Assembly (NCBI GenBank): GCA_902826155.1
Contig: CADEDU010000071.1
Coordinates: 1 to 28,811, forward strand
Source of the DNA: an uncultured beta proteobacterium
GTDB taxonomy: Bacteria; Pseudomonadota; Gammaproteobacteria; Burkholderiales; SG8-39
Reading direction: 5' to 3'
DNA: 28,811 nt
A model generated the notes under the pieces. The model was not told the origin of the DNA. It worked only from the letters and a program-made list of their open reading frames with translations, and ran no database searches. The position numbers and the translations under genes were made by a program. Positions 23,253 through 28,811 of this stretch are shown one piece after another; the stretch's first letter is position 1; each line of letters starts with the position of its first letter.

Positions 23253-23762
23253 TTATCCATGCGCGCCACGGCGGTCTGCGTCTCCGATCAATGCATAAAG
23301 CAGATGCGAGCCGTACACGTACCACATGACCATGTTGAGGTTCGTCGGAAACACCTGGTCGTACAGCTCGCGCAGCACCAGCGGCACGACGCTGTTCTGC
23401 AGCAGTCCGACGAAGCCGATGATCCCCGCGAACGTGCGCACCAGGCCCGAAAGCACGCCGCGGCGCAGGTACAGCGCGAGGAGCGCGATCTCCACCAAAG
23501 CCAGCGCCGCCGCGCCAAGCCCGGCGCGATTGGCACGCGCAATCGCCGGGTCGGGCTCGTTGAGGGTGACGGTGATCACGTAGACGAACGCGGCCAGGCC
23601 CAGCAACAGCGCGACGAAGAAATTGGTGCCGACCCAGGTGCGCCCGATGCGCTCGCGCCAGCTGCGTGGAACGGAAGGATCAAGAGGGGCGTCGTCCGGA
23701 CCCGAGTGGCTGTCTGGTTGCGGCCCGTGGCCGGTTCGTTCCTGGTTCGTCTGCGTTGTCAT
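23253..23762 (-). CDS. Small hypothetical inner-membrane protein (four predicted helices)
   Basis: A 169-residue protein of unrecognised family. Residues 1-42 are polar and rich in Pro, Gln and Asp, so probably a cytoplasmic tail. Four hydrophobic segments follow: about 46-68, 79-98, 105-128 and 142-160. No catalytic motif is seen; the conserved-looking FPTNLNMVMWYVYGSHL segment could be a family marker. It lies between uvrD and a divergently oriented LRAT-domain gene, with a candidate terminator behind it. ATG 23762 has no strong Shine-Dalgarno. No function is proposed. Confidence 0.65.
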   Translation of the reverse strand: MTTQTNQERTGHGPQPDSHSGPDDAPLDPSVPRSWRERIGRTWVGTNFFVALLLGLAAFVYVITVTLNEPDPAIARANRAGLGAAALALVEIALLALYLRRGVLSGLVRTFAGIIGFVGLLQNSVVPLVLRELYDQVFPTNLNMVMWYVYGSHLLYALIGDADRRGAHG

Positions 23763-23817
23763 GCCGCGAGTATGCGTGATCGCGAGCGCAGGCGGCGAAC
23801 GTCGTGGACGGCGCGCC

Positions 23818-23835
23818 TACCGGTACTCACCGGTA
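23818..23835. promoter_or_regulatory. Operator-like inverted repeat in the divergent intergenic region
   Basis: TACCGGT-ACTC-ACCGGTA is a perfect 7-bp inverted repeat with a 4-bp spacer, 56 bp upstream of the membrane protein ATG and 150 bp upstream of the LRAT-domain gene. Its symmetry fits a dimeric regulator site. No regulator gene is adjacent, and no well-formed promoter could be placed next to it. Confidence 0.35.
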
Positions 23836-23985
23836 CGAATTGAAGCCCGCTGGAGCCAATCCGGACAGTTTCTTGAACCTTGACAGGCACGCTTGCAACC
23901 CACGGTCGACCCTTCGGCCGAGCCCGTTCCAGACGCTCTTCCACCCCCGCCCGTCCCGACTCCTATCCCTTAGCTCCCCCTGGCC

Positions 23986-24402
23986 ATGGACCACGACCTG
24001 CAACCCGGCGATCACCTCGTTTCACGCCGCCGCTGGTATATCCACCACGGGATCTACGCCGGCAACGGCCGCGTCATCCACTATCGCGGCTACACCAAGC
24101 AGCTCAAGCGCGAGCCGGTGGAAGAAGTGTCGATCGAGCGCTTCGCCGGCCGGCACGGCTTCGAAGTGAAGGATTGGGCTGCGCGCCAGTACACCGGAGA
24201 ATCGTGCGTGGCCCGCGCGCGCATGCGCATCGGCGAGCGCCGCTATCGGCTGCTGTCGAACAACTGCGAGCACTTCTGCGAGTGGTGCATCACCGGCCAG
24301 CCGCACAGCGCCCAGGTCGAGCAGTGGCTCGCGTGGGCCAAGGGCGAGGTCAACGCCTTGCTCGCCAAGGTCTGGCCCCGCACCGCGCACACCGCGCACT
24401 GA
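23986..24402 (+). CDS. LRAT-domain (NlpC/P60-like) protein
   Basis: A 138-residue single-domain protein of the lecithin:retinol acyltransferase family, a circularly permuted NlpC/P60 cysteine-protease fold. The histidine block [14 protein letters not shown] lies at 20-33. The nucleophile motif NCEHFCEW is at 93-100, with Cys94 as the predicted catalytic cysteine. Bacterial members are mostly uncharacterised thiol hydrolases or acyltransferases. No signal peptide or membrane helix is visible, so a cytoplasmic location is expected. The gene is divergent from the membrane protein gene and 194 bp upstream of leuS. ATG 23986 has no clear Shine-Dalgarno. Confidence 0.8.
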   Translation: MDHDLQPGDHLVSRRRWYIHHGIYAGNGRVIHYRGYTKQLKREPVEEVSIERFAGRHGFEVKDWAARQYTGESCVARARMRIGERRYRLLSNNCEHFCEWCITGQPHSAQVEQWLAWAKGEVNALLAKVWPRTAHTAH

Positions 24403-24505
24403 TCCGGCAGGACCGCTCTCCGCCCCCCTCCGACGCAGTCGTCCCCGCCCTTGGCGCAGCCGTCACGGGGCATCGACTCGACCCGGGATGCGACCCCCTG
24501 GGCGT

Positions 24506-24511
24506 TATAAT
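24506..24511 (+). promoter_or_regulatory. Consensus -10 box upstream of leuS
   Basis: A perfect TATAAT in otherwise very GC-rich DNA, 85 bp before the leuS ATG. No good -35 hexamer is found 16-18 bp upstream, so the promoter may be activator-dependent or the -35 may be weak. It would drive leuS-lptE-holA. Confidence 0.5.
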
Positions 24512-24544
24512 TTTCGTTTGCCCAACATACGCCCGCCTCCCGCG

Positions 24545-24559
24545 ACGCTCGCCGAGCGT
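24545..24559 (+). other. Hairpin in the leuS leader
   Basis: ACGCTC-GCC-GAGCGT, a perfect 6-bp stem with a 3-nt loop, lies about 35 nt downstream of the -10 box and 37 nt before the leuS start. No leucine-rich leader peptide was found, so attenuation is not supported. It may affect mRNA stability or translation. Confidence 0.35.
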
Positions 24560-24596
24560 GCGCATGCCAGGGCGGCGCTCTCGAGTCCCCCGAATC

Positions 24597-27231
<2,635 letters not shown>

Positions 27232-27245
<14 letters not shown>

Positions 27246-27774
27246 CCGCCTCGACCGGGCATTGCGTCGGCCGGTTGCACGCCGGCGAGCGGCGCTGAGT
27301 GTCGCCGCAGCCTGCCTCGCACTGGCCGCCTGCGGTTTTCAACTGCGCGGCTCGGCCAATTTTCCATTCGAGTCGATCCACATTCCGGGCACCTCGCCGC
27401 TGACAGTCGAGCTCACTCGCAATATCAACTCGGGCAGCAATGCGCGCGTACGGAGCGAGCCCAAGGACGCACAGGCCATCCTCGTGATCCTGGCCGAGGC
27501 GCGTGACAAGACGATTCTCAGCCTGAGCACCGCCGGACGCGCTCGCGAGTATCAGATCCTCTATCGCGTGTCGTTCCGCGTGCACGACGGCAAAGGCGGC
27601 GAGTTCGTGTCCGCCAACGACATCATCGTGCGGCGCGACATCACGTTCAACGACCAGGTGCTGGCCAAGGAAAGCGAGGAGGTCGTGCTGTTCCGCGAGA
27701 TGCAGTCCGACGTGGTCCAGCAGATGATCCGGCGCATGCAGGCAGGCAAGTACCGCCGCGGCGACGACGACTGA
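27232..27774 (+). CDS. lptE: LPS-assembly lipoprotein LptE
   Basis: A 180-residue lipoprotein that plugs the LptD barrel and helps insert LPS into the outer membrane. A basic N terminus (RRPVARRRA) precedes a hydrophobic core and the lipobox LAAC, with lipidated Cys34. It is followed by [17 protein letters not shown], the LptE hallmark. The rest has the alternating beta-strand/helix pattern of the family, ending in [19 protein letters not shown] 27232 overlaps the end of leuS by 14 bases; the upstream in-frame GTG/ATG region lies within leuS and was excluded. Position between leuS and holA is the standard proteobacterial order. The length is typical. Confidence 0.93.
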
Positions 27775-27780
27775 GCGCTC

Positions 27781-28811
27781 ATGCCACAGCTGCGCGCCGA
27801 TCAGCTCGATCAGCACCTCGCGCGAGGTGTCGCGCCGCTCTACGTCGTGCACGGCGACGAACCGTTGCTCTCGCTCGAGGCGGCCGATGCCATTCGCACC
27901 GCGGCCCGCAAGGCTGGTTGTACCGAACGCGAAGTGATGGCGGTCGAGCGCGGCTTCGAATGGGCGCAACTGGGCCACGCGGCGGCGGGCATGTCGCTGT
28001 TTGCCGATCGTAAACTCATCGAACTGCGCATCCCCAATGGCAAGCCGGGCAATGATGGCGCGCAGGCCATCGAGCAGTACTGCGCGCATCTGGTCGAAGA
28101 GAACGTCACGCTGGTGAGCCTGCCGCGGCTGTCCAAGGCCGATCAATCCAGCGGCTGGTTCACGTCGCTATCGGAGCGCGGCGTGGTGGTGAACGTGTTC
28201 CCGATCGAGCGGGCGCGGCTGCCACAGTGGATCGGCATGCGACTGGCGCGACAGAAGCAGCGCGCAGACGAGGCGACGCTTGCGTTCCTCGCCGACAGCG
28301 TCGAGGGCAACCTGCTTGCCGCCCATCAGGAAATCCAGAAACTCGCGCTGCTGTGCCCCGAAGGCGCGCTGCCGTTCGACCAGGTGCGCGACGCAGTGCT
28401 GAACGTGGCGCGTCACAGCATCTATCAGCTTGCCGAGTCGATGCTGGCGGGCGACGCGTCGCGTGCGGCTCGCGTCAGCGACAGTCTGCGCGGCGAGGGC
28501 GAGGAGCCCCCGCGCGTGCTATGGGTGCTCGCCGAGGATATCCGCGCAATCGCCCGCATCCAGATCGGATTGTCCGCAGGGCGACCGCTGCCGGAGCTGC
28601 TACGCGAGAACCGGATTTGGGGCGAGCCACGGCTGAGTCTGATGGGCAATGCCGTGCGCCGGGTGCAGGCCGCCACGGCTCACGCAGCCCTGGAGCGCGC
28701 CGCGCTGATCGACAAGATGATCAAGGGCGTGGCCAAGGGCGACGTGTGGGACGAGCTGCTCGCGCTGGCGTTGTGGTTCGCACCTCGACCCGATGAACAG
28801 CGCATGCGCGC
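27781..28811 (+). CDS. holA: DNA polymerase III delta subunit (3' end outside window)
   Basis: The open frame runs from ATG 27781 to the window edge, giving 343 residues; the family is about 340-345 long, so only a few residues are missing. The delta subunit of the clamp loader opens the beta clamp on DNA. Seen are the N-terminal LYVVHGDEPLLSLEAADAI, a degenerate Walker-A-region strand typical of delta, FADRKLIELRIPNGKPG, an LVSLPRLSKADQSSGWF stretch, and the helical C-terminal collar domain (HSIYQLAESMLAGD, WVLAEDIRAIARIQ). It follows lptE by 6 bp, supporting one leuS-lptE-holA transcript. Confidence 0.93.
   Translation, partial: MPQLRADQLDQHLARGVAPLYVVHGDEPLLSLEAADAIRTAARKAGCTEREVMAVERGFEWAQLGHAAAGMSLFADRKLIELRIPNGKPGNDGAQAIEQYCAHLVEENVTLVSLPRLSKADQSSGWFTSLSERGVVVNVFPIERARLPQWIGMRLARQKQRADEATLAFLADSVEGNLLAAHQEIQKLALLCPEGALPFDQVRDAVLNVARHSIYQLAESMLAGDASRAARVSDSLRGEGEEPPRVLWVLAEDIRAIARIQIGLSAGRPLPELLRENRIWGEPRLSLMGNAVRRVQAATAHAALERAALIDKMIKGVAKGDVWDELLALALWFAPRPDEQRMR

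Noticed and set aside
23880..23885. TTGACA, a perfect -35 hexamer upstream of the LRAT-domain gene
   Set aside because: No acceptable -10 box is present 16-18 bp downstream in this GC-rich stretch.
23880..24596. 239-codon N-terminal extension of the leuS frame
   Set aside because: It overlaps the LRAT-domain gene in another frame and LeuRS proteins begin at the MQQQY position.

Overview
This window comes from a GC-rich Gram-negative bacterium, most likely a betaproteobacterium. The evidence is the run leuS - lptE - holA (LptE is an LPS-assembly lipoprotein), a proteobacterial UvrD, and an ABC-transporter-dependent surface polysaccharide locus. The genus cannot be read from the sequence.

Region 1 (1-5145, + strand) is a compact, translationally coupled set. 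It holds the tail of an upstream gene, two small SAM-dependent methyltransferases, an asparagine-synthetase-like amidotransferase whose glutaminase cysteine position is serine, and a TPR-DUF115 protein with a C-terminal coiled coil. Adjacent genes overlap by GTGA or lie only a few bases apart.

Region 2 (5173-20676, - strand) converges on region 1 across a 27-bp gap and reads as one long glycan operon transcribed leftwards. In transcription order it encodes a family 2 glycosyltransferase, a Wzm/KpsM-type permease with its Wzt/KpsT-type ATPase, an NAD-dependent epimerase, a GmhA-like SIS isomerase, an RmlB-like dehydratase with altered catalytic residues, a split transketolase (N and C halves as separate genes), a HAD phosphatase, an APH-fold kinase, a methyltransferase, a zinc-type dehydrogenase, a TylC3/TcaB9-type C-methyltransferase with a degenerate SAM motif, a WbuC-like cupin, an RmlD-like reductase, a second C-methyltransferase with an intact SAM motif, and a further methyltransferase. 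The gene content points to synthesis and export of an unusual branched or higher-carbon, methylated sugar polymer. The split transketolase, SIS isomerase, kinase and HAD phosphatase are the pieces expected for a dedicated heptose or two-carbon-branched sugar route. No nucleotidyltransferase is present in the window.

Region 3 (20677-28811) is chromosomal housekeeping. A 372-bp non-coding stretch leads the glycan operon. It is followed by uvrD (-), a small four-helix membrane protein (-), an LRAT/NlpC-like domain protein (+), then leuS, lptE and holA (+). The last of these runs off the window a few residues before its expected end.

No rRNA, complete tRNA, CRISPR array, insertion sequence or phage gene was recognised. 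The most interesting part is the glycan operon together with its facing methyltransferase/amidotransferase cluster.
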